From Parvularcula sp038749595 (GTDB taxonomy: Bacteria; Pseudomonadota; Alphaproteobacteria; Caulobacterales; Parvularculaceae), in the NCBI GenBank assembly GCA_038749595.1, contig JBCDHW010000003.1, positions 229,565-293,564 on the forward strand: 64,000 bases of DNA, given 5' to 3'. Shown piece after piece: positions 18,494 through 27,714 of the stretch; positions within the stretch are counted from its first letter, which is position 1; every line of letters begins with the position of its first letter. A program made the translations under genes and the position numbers. Below the pieces are notes generated by a model. The model searched no databases. It had not been told where the DNA came from and worked only from the letters and a program-made list of their open reading frames with translations.

Positions 18494-19194
18494 CCGACAT
18501 GGCCGGAATGGTTCTTGCCGCAGGGCTCGGCACCCGTATTCGGGCGCTCGAGCCGTCAACGCCAAAGCCTCTGATCAAAGTCGCTGGCCGTCCACTGATC
18601 GATTATGCGATCCAAACCCTCAGAGAGGGGGGTGTGCGCCGCATCGTCATCAATGTTCATCATTGTGCAGATCAAGTCGAAGCCTACGCCCGCGGTCTGA
18701 AGCATCTTGAGGTCCATATCTCCGACGAGCGCGATGCGCTGCTTGAGACCGGCGGCGGTATCATCAAGGCTTTGCCCCTGTTGGGGGACGCACCGTTCTT
18801 TTGCACGAACACCGATGCGATCATGCGCGGCGGCAGTCGCCCTCCAGCCCGGGTGCTTAGCGAAGCATGGGACGAGAGCTGCGATGCGCTGCTGCTGATG
18901 GTGCCCATGGGTGCGGTGTCCGGTCTCGACAGCAAAGGCGACTTTTCGCTTGCCCCAGACGGTACTATTCAAGACCGCGAGGCAGGTGAGCCTTTGGCGT
19001 TCACCGGCCTTCAAATCTTGCGTCCGGCCCTTTTTGCTGGGGCACCCGTCGCGCCGATTTCGACCCGTGCTTTCTGGCAGAAGGCGCGCGATGCCGGCCG
19101 GATGAAGGGCGTCCGGTTCGATGGCGACTGGATGCACGTTGGCGATCCTCAAGGGCATGCCGAAGCGGAGCGGCGCCTCGCAGCCAGCGGATAA
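18490..19194 (+). CDS. murU: Nucleotidyltransferase, MurU-like (MurNAc-1-phosphate uridylyltransferase)
   Basis: The 234-residue sugar-nucleotidyltransferase has the signature LAAGLGTRIRALEPSTPKPL, the Lys in VAGRPLIDYAI, and NTDAIM as the metal-binding Asp region. With AmgK it forms the recycling route MurNAc to MurNAc-1-P to UDP-MurNAc. A general NTP:sugar-1-P transferase activity is the alternative. The product identity depends on the neighbouring kinase. ATGA overlap with amgK; 63 bp separate it from addB. Confidence 0.87.
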   Translation: MTDMAGMVLAAGLGTRIRALEPSTPKPLIKVAGRPLIDYAIQTLREGGVRRIVINVHHCADQVEAYARGLKHLEVHISDERDALLETGGGIIKALPLLGDAPFFCTNTDAIMRGGSRPPARVLSEAWDESCDALLLMVPMGAVSGLDSKGDFSLAPDGTIQDREAGEPLAFTGLQILRPALFAGAPVAPISTRAFWQKARDAGRMKGVRFDGDWMHVGDPQGHAEAERRLAASG

Positions 19195-19257
19195 CGCACG
19201 GTTCGCAGCTGCCAAAAGGCGCTCCCTTTCGGGTGGGAAGCGCACTAAATCCCCGCC

Positions 19258-22200
19258 ATGGCGATTTTTGATCTGCAAGCGCGGCCGGTGCCGCGGGTCT
19301 TCGCGCTGCCGCCTGGCCGTCCGTTTTTTGACGATGTCGCCCGGGCTTTGCTGCGTGAATACGGCGAGGTGCCTGAGGTTTTGGCCCGGGGGCAGATCTA
19401 TGTGCCTAGCCGACGGGCCGTGCGTGCACTGAAGGAAAGTTTTGCGCGCCTCGCTCCGGCGAAGGCTCTGCTGCTTCCGCGGATGACCGCGATCGCTGAT
19501 TTGAGCGAAGACGATGTCATCTCTGCCCATGTCGAGCGCCAGGCCCCTCCCGTGCCCGACGCACCGAGCCCCGTCACCAAGCGTTTGGTCCTGGCACAGA
19601 TCTATCGCGATGCCCAAGCTAAGATCAGCGGCGTGACCCCCGATTGGCCCGCGGCGATGCGCGCGGCCGGGGAATTGTCACGGACCTCTGATCTGCTTAC
19701 TGAATATGACGTCACGCCAGAAAAGCTGACGGCGATGCTCCGCGACGCCGCGATCGACGAGGGCGCTGCCCACTGGCGCGACATCACGCAGCTTTTGTCG
19801 ATCGTAACCGAAGAGTGGCCACGTTGGCTTTCCGAACGCGGAATGATTGATGCGCGCAGCCGGCGCATTGCGATCCTGAACGCGCTCGCGATGCAACTCA
19901 AGGAAGCGGCCCAGCGGCCGTTTATTCTCGCGGCCGGTTTTTTGGGAACAACGCCGTCATCGGAGCATTTTTTGGCGCGGGTCGCCGCGTTGCCCAACGG
20001 CGGAGTGGTGCTTCCTGCGCTGGATAGCGCGTTGAGCGACGAAGCATGGTCGCTGATCGAGGCGCCGCATCCGCAAAGTGCCTATCAGCACCTTTTGGAC
20101 AAAGCCTTTGGTCTGGCCCGCAAAGACGTCGTTGTTCTGTCCTATGACGAACCGAAAAAGATGATGCGCCGCAGGGAGTTGCTTTCCCTGGCTTTGATGC
20201 CCGCCGAGGCGACCCACACCTGGGTTGATCAGTTCCGCTTCTTTCAAGACAAGGGTGACGCCAGCGCGGCACTCGACGGCCTTCATGTTGCGGTTGCTCC
20301 GTCATCGGAGGATGAGGCCGATTGGATCGCCCTTGCGCTTCGCGAAGTTCTGGAGACGCCAGGCAAGACCGGAGCCTTGGTCACAGCGGATCGGATCCTC
20401 GCGCGCCGGGTCGCTGCCAAGCTCAATGGCTGGGGCATTGAGATCGACGATAGTGGCGGTCGCCCCTTGCTCGGTGCGTACCGCGCGACACTCCTCCGTG
20501 CGATCGCTCGTTTGATGGACGATCCGTCCGACCCCGTTGCAATGGCGACGCTCATCCATCACCAATTGTTCAGCCTCGGGATGGACGCAGCGGAGCGGCG
20601 ACCGAAAGTCCAAGCATGTGATCGGTTCCTCCGTGGTCGTCGTCCACGCCAGGGCTGGGACGGGATTTTGGCCAGCCTCGATGACGACTGGCGTCCGTTC
20701 CGCGGCAATGATGAGGAAAAAGCCGCTGTTGCATCGCTTCTCGGTCGTCTCCGCTCGTTGTTTGAGACCCATGATCCAGGCCCCGACCATCCGTTTGCGG
20801 ATCGCCTCACGGGGCATATTTCCCTCGCTTGCGCGCTGTGTGCATTGCCGGGGGAAAACGGGCGAGAGAGACTGTTTCGGTTTGAAGATGGCGAGGCGCT
20901 CGAGCGTCACTTCGATCAGATGCGCGAGAACCCTGAGGCGCTCGCGCCGCTCGAGGGGTCTGATTATCCAGCACTGTTTGATGCCCTCCTCGCAACGGCA
21001 CCGGCCTATCGACCTCCGGGTGGCCAGCATCCACGGCTTTCGGTGTACGGAATTCTTGAAGCACGTCTTCAGCAGTCTGATCTGTTGGTCGTCGGCGGCT
21101 TGCAAGAGGGTATCTGGCCGGGAGACGAGGTTGTTGACCCGTTCCTGTCGCGCCATATGCGATCATTTTTGTCGATCCCTTCGCCCGAGGCGGAAGTTGG
21201 ACGCGTGGCCCACGACTTTCTCGACTTCGCAGCCTCGCCCAACGTTCTCCTGACGCGCGCGGAGCGACAAGGGACGTCGGTTGCGCGTCCCTCTCGGTTT
21301 ATGGTCCGTCTGGAGAGCTTTCTGAAAGTCTTGGATCCCGATGGCGCTAAAACTGATGCGTCCATAGGGCTGCGTTCGTGGCAGCGCGCGCGGTACGGCA
21401 CCGACCAACCCGTTCGGCGCGCGCCGCGACCTACACCCCGGCCGCCGGTGGAGGTTCGCCCCACACGGTTCTCGATTAGTGCCGCGGGACGCTGGTTGCG
21501 GGACCCTTATGCGATCTACGCGGAGAAAATTCTGCGGCTGCGTCGTCTCGCGCCTTATGACGAGGCGTACGGCCCAGCCTTGCGCGGCATGCTCCTTCAT
21601 GCGTGGGCGGAGGAAACGGTGTCGCGATCGGGAGACCACGTTGACGACATTGCCGCGACAATGGCCGTCCTTAAGCCGGAAATTCTCGATCGCTTCGATT
21701 ATCCTCATGATCAGAGGGTTTTAGGTGTTCAGTTCCTTGAAAAGGTTAAAGCATTCTTTCCCGTTTTCCACGCCGAGGCGCTCCAGCACGGCAACCCGCT
21801 CGCGCTTGAAGTTGAGGGTATGCTTGAGCTTGAAGTCGGTGTACAGACTATCGAGATCTCTGGCCGCGCGGACCGCATTGATCGTTGCGGATCGGGTGTT
21901 CACATCATCGATTACAAAACGGGCGACCGCGCGAGCCTCCTTGAAAGCTTCGCCTTTGATCCGCAGCTGTTCCTCCTTGGGCTGATGAGTGAGCAAGGCG
22001 GATTTAAGAGCATCCCTGCGCTTGCTCCTGAACAGATCTCCCTTGTGCTTTTGACGCGGGAGAATAACGTCTTTCACGACGCCAAGGATGCCAGCAAGCG
22101 GTCCTTGCGCGGTGAGGCATTCCGTGATCGGATGCAGGTCTTCCGCGAGACGTGGTTGGATTGGTTAGCGCGCCAATACGATCCGGATACCGCCTTTCCT

Positions 22201-22299
22201 TCGCAAGTTGCTCCGTTCAAGTCGACAGATGAGGGCGACTACGACGAACTTGCGCGCCGTTCGGAATGGATGCGGGGGGCGGATGATGACGAACACTGA
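19258..22299 (+). CDS. addB: Double-strand break repair protein AddB
   Basis: This 1013-residue subunit of the AddAB helicase-nuclease resects double-strand breaks before RecA loading. Features seen are the inactive UvrD-like N-terminal half, the family motif LLVVGGLQEGIWPGDEVVDP near residue 610, and a C-terminal PD-(D/E)XK nuclease (RADRIDRCGSGVHIIDYKTG). No four-Cys iron-sulfur arrangement like that of Bacillus AddB is evident, consistent with the alphaproteobacterial branch. The ATG lies in a normal position 63 bp after murU. Its last 17 bases overlap addA, so the two subunits are translationally coupled. Confidence 0.95.
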   Translation: MAIFDLQARPVPRVFALPPGRPFFDDVARALLREYGEVPEVLARGQIYVPSRRAVRALKESFARLAPAKALLLPRMTAIADLSEDDVISAHVERQAPPVPDAPSPVTKRLVLAQIYRDAQAKISGVTPDWPAAMRAAGELSRTSDLLTEYDVTPEKLTAMLRDAAIDEGAAHWRDITQLLSIVTEEWPRWLSERGMIDARSRRIAILNALAMQLKEAAQRPFILAAGFLGTTPSSEHFLARVAALPNGGVVLPALDSALSDEAWSLIEAPHPQSAYQHLLDKAFGLARKDVVVLSYDEPKKMMRRRELLSLALMPAEATHTWVDQFRFFQDKGDASAALDGLHVAVAPSSEDEADWIALALREVLETPGKTGALVTADRILARRVAAKLNGWGIEIDDSGGRPLLGAYRATLLRAIARLMDDPSDPVAMATLIHHQLFSLGMDAAERRPKVQACDRFLRGRRPRQGWDGILASLDDDWRPFRGNDEEKAAVASLLGRLRSLFETHDPGPDHPFADRLTGHISLACALCALPGENGRERLFRFEDGEALERHFDQMRENPEALAPLEGSDYPALFDALLATAPAYRPPGGQHPRLSVYGILEARLQQSDLLVVGGLQEGIWPGDEVVDPFLSRHMRSFLSIPSPEAEVGRVAHDFLDFAASPNVLLTRAERQGTSVARPSRFMVRLESFLKVLDPDGAKTDASIGLRSWQRARYGTDQPVRRAPRPTPRPPVEVRPTRFSISAAGRWLRDPYAIYAEKILRLRRLAPYDEAYGPALRGMLLHAWAEETVSRSGDHVDDIAATMAVLKPEILDRFDYPHDQRVLGVQFLEKVKAFFPVFHAEALQHGNPLALEVEGMLELEVGVQTIEISGRADRIDRCGSGVHIIDYKTGDRASLLESFAFDPQLFLLGLMSEQGGFKSIPALAPEQISLVLLTRENNVFHDAKDASKRSLRGEAFRDRMQVFRETWLDWLARQYDPDTAFPSQVAPFKSTDEGDYDELARRSEWMRGADDDEH

Positions 22300-25200
22300 T
22301 CTTCGAAAGACGCAAGAGATCCAATCGCGTGTTGGTAACCCCTACCTTTCGGCGTGGGTTAGTGCCAACGCGGGAACCGGCAAAACATACGTCCTTGTAC
22401 GGCGCGTTATCCGCCAGCTCCTCGCTGGGGCCCGGCCCGAGGCTATCCTGTGTATTACGTACACGAAGGCTGCCGCCGCAGAGATGTCAAAGCGCTTGCT
22501 CGACCTCTTGAGCAATTGGGCGCTGCTAACGGATGAAGCGCTCCGTAAGGAGATCAAAGGGCTCACGGGCGCAGATGCACCGCCCACTGCGTTAGATGAA
22601 GCGCGGAGACTATTTGCGCGCGCGCTCGAGAGTCCTGGCGGCTTGAAAATACAGACCATTCACAGCTTTTGCTCTGGACTTCTTGCTCGGTTTCCTGCCG
22701 AAGCAGGGCTGCAGCTCGGCTTTCGTCCGTTAGAAGATGACGAGGCTGCGCGGCTTTTGCGCACCGCTGTGCGTTCTGCTGCTGCCCAATTATCCGCAGA
22801 CGATGTGTTTAGATCCCATCTCTTGCGCCTCGGCCAGCGTTTCCAATCGGAGGAAGAGGACTCGAAAAGCTTCTCCCTTTCGCTCGAAGGGGTGATCCGG
22901 AACTATGCTCAGGCGCTTAGAGGTGCGTCGCTTCGCGATTTTGGCGTCGCTAAGGCTATCGAAGCGCTTCGTACACGCATGAATATTGGTGCAGACGAAA
23001 CCCAAGAAGCATTGGTCGAAGAGTGTGTCAAAGCTTTGGATTTACAGTTCATTCGGGAGGTGATCACAACGTTTCCGGCGCTTGGGAAGAGCCCGGCATC
23101 AATCGCAGAGCGGTGGAAGGTTGCGCTTGACGATCTCAACGAAGCGAACCTGTTTCTGGAGCCATTTTGCTTGACGGCAAAGGCGAAAACTCCGTACGCA
23201 ACGCGGACGACGACCAAGAAACGCGTCATGGTCGATGATTTCGACGCGCGCTACGAAAAACTCTGTGAAACGGTTCTATCGTTTCGTGAGCGTTATTTCG
23301 CCCTGTCGGTGCTCGAAGAGAACGAGAGCATCATGTGGATCGCGGAGATCGTTCTTTATACGTACCGGATGGAGAAAGCTCGACTGGGGGCGCTGGACTA
23401 CGAGGATCTGATCTATCGCACGCTAGAGCTTTTGCAGGGCGTCGATTTTGCATGGATCCGGTATAAACTCGATGCTGGTATTGACCATATTCTCCTCGAC
23501 GAAGCACAGGATAACTCTTCGACCCAGTGGCAGGTTTTCCATCAGTTGGCAGAGGAGTTAGCGGCGAGCGATGTCGAGGCCGCGGGGGTGGAAGCGCCGC
23601 GATCTGTCTTTGTCGTCGGCGATCCGAAGCAGTCGATCTATGCTTTTCAGGGCGCGCAGGCGTCGCTGTTCAATGAGGTGCGTGCTGGCTACGAGGCCCA
23701 GCTTGGGGATCGGCTGGCCAGCGAAAGTCTGTTTCTCTCGTTCCGCACGGCGCAGCCGGTGCTAGATGTTGTTGACCGAGTCTTTGACCGAGAGGCCTTC
23801 CGCGTCGTCTCAGGCGCGTTTCCAAGCCATAAAAGTCAGCACAAGGAGAGGCCGGGATCGGTTGAATTGTGGGCGCAGTTAGAAAAGCCTCAAAAGCCTG
23901 AACGATCGCTCTGGAACGCGTCTGTCGATGACGTGGAGGCGGACAGCATTGATGCGCGGGTGGCGCGCAAGATTGCCGAAGACATTCGGGAAAAACTGGC
24001 GACGGGCCTTCGTTTGGCGTGCAAAGACGGGCGTTTAGCGACGCCAAGCGATTTTATGATCCTTTTTCAGCGCCGACGCACGCGGTTTCACGAAGTGCTT
24101 CAAGTACTGACGGACCTGGGTATTCCGTGTGCAGGGACGGACCGGTTGGCCGTTGCTCAGGATCCGGCGGTGCGCGATCTGATCAACGCGCTACGGTTTG
24201 CAACGAATACGGATGACAGCCTTAGCCTTGCGGTGCTATTGAAGTCACCTTTTTTCGGCTGGTCTGAGGATGACCTTTTTGCTCTGTGCTCGGAGCGGAA
24301 GCGACAGATCTTATGGCTGGAGCTGCTCCATGCGGCATCTCAGAAGCCAGGCAGCAAGGAGGCGCATGCTGTAGCGACACTCCGGGAGGCTTTGGACGCT
24401 GGCGCGCGACTTGGTCCGTATGCATTACTGACGACACTGCTTGACGGCGGGGGAGAGACGACGGGTCGGAGTAAACTCGAACAACGGTTTGGCAGGGTTT
24501 ATAGTGATCCCGTCGCCGCATTTCTCGACGAAGCACTGCGGTTTGAAGACGTTGAGCCGCGCAGTGTGCAGAGCTTTCTTCATTATGCTGAGCGCTTGCG
24601 ATCAGACATTAAGCGCGACCCCGATGGTCAAGCCGATGCCGGTGTGCGGGTGATGACGGTGCACGGTGCCAAGGGGCTCGAAGCGCCAATCGTTTATCTG
24701 GCCGATGCCGACTTTTTGAAAGATCCTGCGCAGCAAACGCGCAATGATCCGTTTGCGATGCTAAGCGTTCCGGAGCTCCCGGTTCCGCTTCCCGTGCTTT
24801 TGCCGTCGAAGGCAGGCCTCGATGCGCCGCTCACTGCTGCTTTGCGGGAGGATGTCACGGATCGTCATTATGAAGAGTATCAACGCCTACTCTACGTCGC
24901 GGCGACGCGCGCTGAGGAACATCTGGTGATTTGCGGCGGGTCGGATGCGAAACAGGAACGCACTTGGCACGGTCTAGCGAGCGCCGCGTTTGACGCGTTG
25001 AAAGGCACCGCAGCCTACCATGAGCGCGGAGAGGGCGAGGACGCCCGGCGGGTTTATGCGGTGTATAAAGACTTTGGCGAGAGAGCGGAGCTCCAGCATA
25101 CCGCGAAGAACGCGTCCATACCTCCGCCTTGGGTCAACCGCGTTGCGGTGAGGGAGGAGGCCAATCCGCTGATCTATCCGTCGGAGATGGGTGCAGAGCA

Positions 25201-25711
25201 GCTCGAAGCCTTTGAAGCATCCGTGTACGGCGGGTCTTCCTCGAATGCTAAGCTGCGCGGCACGCTGGTGCACAAATTGTTGGAAGTGCTTCCGGAAGCT
25301 CCGCGTGACCAATGGCTCTCTTTGGCAAGCCGCATGGTCGACTACCACGCCTCGCGGCTCGGAGCCCAAGAGGGCGAAGCGCTGATCGATATGACGCTGT
25401 CGCTCCTCACAAATGAACAGTATAAAGAATTGTTTTCTGATCAAGGCCAGGCCGAGGTGTCGATCCAAGGCGAGCTCGATAGCAAAATGGTCAGTGGTGA
25501 GATCGACCGCTTGCTCGTCACCGACACGGAGGTGGTCGTCGCTGAATTCAAAACGACCCGATGGGTGCCCAAGTCGGCGGACGCCATCCCGTCATCGCAT
25601 CGTGAGCAAGTTGGGGCCTATCGGCGGTTGATTGCGCAGGTTTATCCAAGACGCACCGTGCGGGCGCTGCTCATCTACGTCGCGGCGGCGAAGGCTTATT
25701 TTGTGGATTGA
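22283..25711 (+). CDS. addA: Double-strand break repair helicase-nuclease AddA
   Basis: This 1142-residue UvrD/RecB-type helicase has Walker A ANAGTGKTYVLVRRV, motif Ia ITYTKAAAAEM, motif II (HILLDEAQDN), motif III VVGDPKQSIYAFQGA, motif V VMTVHGAKGLEAPIVY and motif VI LLYVAATRAEEHL. A C-terminal nuclease domain shows GEIDRLLVTDTEVVVAEFK. It pairs with AddB. The start is one of two adjacent ATGs (22283 or 22286) inside the end of addB, preceded by GGGGGGCGG. Starts further upstream within addB are out of keeping with the family. trxA follows after about 87 bp. Confidence 0.95.
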   Translation: MMTNTDLRKTQEIQSRVGNPYLSAWVSANAGTGKTYVLVRRVIRQLLAGARPEAILCITYTKAAAAEMSKRLLDLLSNWALLTDEALRKEIKGLTGADAPPTALDEARRLFARALESPGGLKIQTIHSFCSGLLARFPAEAGLQLGFRPLEDDEAARLLRTAVRSAAAQLSADDVFRSHLLRLGQRFQSEEEDSKSFSLSLEGVIRNYAQALRGASLRDFGVAKAIEALRTRMNIGADETQEALVEECVKALDLQFIREVITTFPALGKSPASIAERWKVALDDLNEANLFLEPFCLTAKAKTPYATRTTTKKRVMVDDFDARYEKLCETVLSFRERYFALSVLEENESIMWIAEIVLYTYRMEKARLGALDYEDLIYRTLELLQGVDFAWIRYKLDAGIDHILLDEAQDNSSTQWQVFHQLAEELAASDVEAAGVEAPRSVFVVGDPKQSIYAFQGAQASLFNEVRAGYEAQLGDRLASESLFLSFRTAQPVLDVVDRVFDREAFRVVSGAFPSHKSQHKERPGSVELWAQLEKPQKPERSLWNASVDDVEADSIDARVARKIAEDIREKLATGLRLACKDGRLATPSDFMILFQRRRTRFHEVLQVLTDLGIPCAGTDRLAVAQDPAVRDLINALRFATNTDDSLSLAVLLKSPFFGWSEDDLFALCSERKRQILWLELLHAASQKPGSKEAHAVATLREALDAGARLGPYALLTTLLDGGGETTGRSKLEQRFGRVYSDPVAAFLDEALRFEDVEPRSVQSFLHYAERLRSDIKRDPDGQADAGVRVMTVHGAKGLEAPIVYLADADFLKDPAQQTRNDPFAMLSVPELPVPLPVLLPSKAGLDAPLTAALREDVTDRHYEEYQRLLYVAATRAEEHLVICGGSDAKQERTWHGLASAAFDALKGTAAYHERGEGEDARRVYAVYKDFGERAELQHTAKNASIPPPWVNRVAVREEANPLIYPSEMGAEQLEAFEASVYGGSSSNAKLRGTLVHKLLEVLPEAPRDQWLSLASRMVDYHASRLGAQEGEALIDMTLSLLTNEQYKELFSDQGQAEVSIQGELDSKMVSGEIDRLLVTDTEVVVAEFKTTRWVPKSADAIPSSHREQVGAYRRLIAQVYPRRTVRALLIYVAAAKAYFVD

Positions 25712-25798
25712 GAACTTTTCGCAGAACGGTCAGAGAAGCTCACGCCTTGCAACTGTGTGCAGCGCACCTAACTCTCGGGCGCTTCGAAAGGATCATCT

Positions 25799-26125
25799 AT
25801 GACGACGAAAAACGTAACAGACGCGAGCTTTTCTGATGAGGTTCTGGGCGCGAATGGCCCCGTTCTCGTTGATTTTTGGGCAACTTGGTGTGGCCCGTGT
25901 AAGCAAATCTCACCCGCGCTCGAAGAGATCGCTGGCGATATGGCCGGGCAACTGACGGTGGCTAAGGTCGATATCGATGAAAACCCCGACACGCCCGGCC
26001 AGTATGGTGTGCGGGGTGTGCCAACGCTGATGTTGTTCAAAGACGGTGAGATCGTGGGAACGAAGGTTGGCGCGGCGCCGAAAACGCAGCTTGAGGCGTG
26101 GATCAAAGAGACCCTGGGGGCCTGA
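25799..26125 (+). CDS. trxA: Thioredoxin
   Basis: The 108-residue cytosolic disulfide reductase has the active site WCGPCK at residues 30-35 (Cys31 and Cys34), the cis-Pro segment GVRGVPTLMLFKDGE and the usual C-terminal helix. It reduces ribonucleotide reductase and other targets. AAAGGA lies six bases before the ATG. Last gene of the addBA run; the terminator follows directly. trxA downstream of addA is a recurring alphaproteobacterial arrangement. Confidence 0.96.
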   Translation: MTTKNVTDASFSDEVLGANGPVLVDFWATWCGPCKQISPALEEIAGDMAGQLTVAKVDIDENPDTPGQYGVRGVPTLMLFKDGEIVGTKVGAAPKTQLEAWIKETLGA

Positions 26126-26158
26126 GGCTGGCGCCTCACCAGGCTGAATGATTTAGAG

Positions 26159-26191
26159 CGGTCGCAGCGCGAGAAACGTTGCGGCCGTTTT
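26159..26191 (+). terminator. Terminator after trxA
   Basis: An 11-bp stem with two G-U pairs (26159-26169 cggtcgcagcg with 26177-26187 cgttgcggccg) has a 7-nt loop and is followed by TTTT. It lies between trxA and the convergent hemY-like gene. Confidence 0.75.
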
Positions 26192-26196
26192 CAATT

Positions 26197-27678
26197 TTAG
26201 GCTGAGCGCTTGAGAGCGTCGTTTTCCGCTGCTTCGTCCGCGCTCTCTTGGTCGGCGCTCTCTTCGGCGACTGTGTCGGGTTCAGAGGCTTCGGGCATGG
26301 CCTCGCTATCGGCCGTCTCCTCCGCGGCAGCGGGCTCCGGCGGGGGCGCTAGGAGCGCGCGCACTTCATCCGCAGCGAGCTCGGGGATCTCAACCTGCAG
26401 CGGGGGAGGCGCGAGGCGCGCAAACTCTGAGAACTCGCGGATCAAACGGCGCCATCCCTCGGTCGTGTAGTGGAAGACGCCGTCCATGCCGGGCACAACG
26501 TCGAGGGGCGCCGCATTGGCCCGGGTTTTCCACTTCTCAGCGGCCTCGGCGCCGTACCGCTTCTCGGTGATGTCGGCCATCAGGGTCAAAACCCGCCGTT
26601 GGGGTCGGCCTGCGAGGAGCGGTTCCAGCGTGCCCTGGGCCGCTGCGGCGTCGCCGCCTTGGAGTTGCACTTCGGCGAGCAGGAGCCGGCTCTCCGGATG
26701 ATCCGGCGCCCGTTCGGTCAGTTTGACGAGCCTGCCCTGAACGCGTTCCTCGCGTTCGTTTTCAAACACTCGGCGGAGGACGTTGGCCAGGCCGGGGTGC
26801 GCCTCGGCCTGCCAGGCATCGCCAAGCACCTTCGCTGCTTTTGAACGCTGGCCCGCTTGGACATGCGCTTCGGCTGCCAGGGCAGCGGCGGGGGTGAGGC
26901 TGCCCGCCTTTTTCAAGGCCAGCTCGGCATCTTTCACCGCGGCATCGCTGTCGCCGCCTTCGAAGGTTGCGTAGGCGCGCGCAGTGAGCAGCGCCGCCTC
27001 CATCCGCTTAAATTCGTCGTCCTGGGCGATTTTATTCTGCCGGGCGAGGGTGATCGCCTCGAGAGCATCGCTCCACGCGCCGTTTTCAAGGCTTAACGAG
27101 AGAACACTTTCGAACGCCCAGGGCGTTCCCGGACGCAGTTGAAAGGCCCGTTCGGCGTGGCCGCGAGCCTCGTCCGTTGCGCCGCTTTGCATGGCCTGGA
27201 GGTACAGTCCGCGGAGGCCGAGAAACTCGGTCTCGGGCGCTTCAAGCATCGCGGTGTAGCTCTGCTCAGCGGTGATGCTGTCCCCCGCTAGTTGGGCCGC
27301 TTGTGCCGTGAGCAACCTGGTGAGCCCAGGCTCATCGAGGGTTTTCGTGGCCGTTTTCGCGTGACGCTGCGCGTCACCAGCATCGCCAGCGGCAACCGCC
27401 TCAAGACCCCTGGTCAGCGCCGTCATACCACGGGCGCGGCGACGTTCCTCTCCCCGCCTTTTGAAGCGGCCCGGGAGGCCCCAAAGCCAGGCGACGATGG
27501 TGCCGCCGAAAAAGAACAGAACGCCGGCAACCACCAAAACGCCGAGCAGTATACTCGTCGGGACGTCGATGCGCGTGCCATCCAGCTCGACGACAGTATA
27601 GCCAGCGATGTCGGCGAGGATTGTGAAGCCCCACACCGCGACCACGACGAAGACCAGATAGGTGAAGATGCGAATCAT
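26197..27678 (-). CDS. hemY: HemY-type inner-membrane TPR protein
   Basis: The 493-residue protein has two N-terminal membrane helices (residues about 5-25 and 43-70), the HemY_N region with basic loop GRFKRRGEERRRARGMTALT, then TPR-like helices. The C-terminal tail is acidic and rich in Ala, Glu and Ser (residues about 445-490). HemY of this kind belongs to the haem gene cluster but is not protoporphyrinogen oxidase; its role is thought to be structural in the membrane. It is fourth in the order hemC-hemD-mic60-hemY, 36 bp after mic60. The symbol follows the enterobacterial usage. Confidence 0.88.
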   Translation of the reverse strand: MIRIFTYLVFVVVAVWGFTILADIAGYTVVELDGTRIDVPTSILLGVLVVAGVLFFFGGTIVAWLWGLPGRFKRRGEERRRARGMTALTRGLEAVAAGDAGDAQRHAKTATKTLDEPGLTRLLTAQAAQLAGDSITAEQSYTAMLEAPETEFLGLRGLYLQAMQSGATDEARGHAERAFQLRPGTPWAFESVLSLSLENGAWSDALEAITLARQNKIAQDDEFKRMEAALLTARAYATFEGGDSDAAVKDAELALKKAGSLTPAAALAAEAHVQAGQRSKAAKVLGDAWQAEAHPGLANVLRRVFENEREERVQGRLVKLTERAPDHPESRLLLAEVQLQGGDAAAAQGTLEPLLAGRPQRRVLTLMADITEKRYGAEAAEKWKTRANAAPLDVVPGMDGVFHYTTEGWRRLIREFSEFARLAPPPLQVEIPELAADEVRALLAPPPEPAAAEETADSEAMPEASEPDTVAEESADQESADEAAENDALKRSA

Positions 27679-27714
27679 AGGGCGTTAGGTCTCGTCACTC
27701 CACTTTGGGTTGAC

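Noticed and set aside
18556..19617. Minus-strand 353-codon frame across murU and the start of addB
   Set aside because: It crosses two well-supported plus-strand genes and has no recognisable domain.
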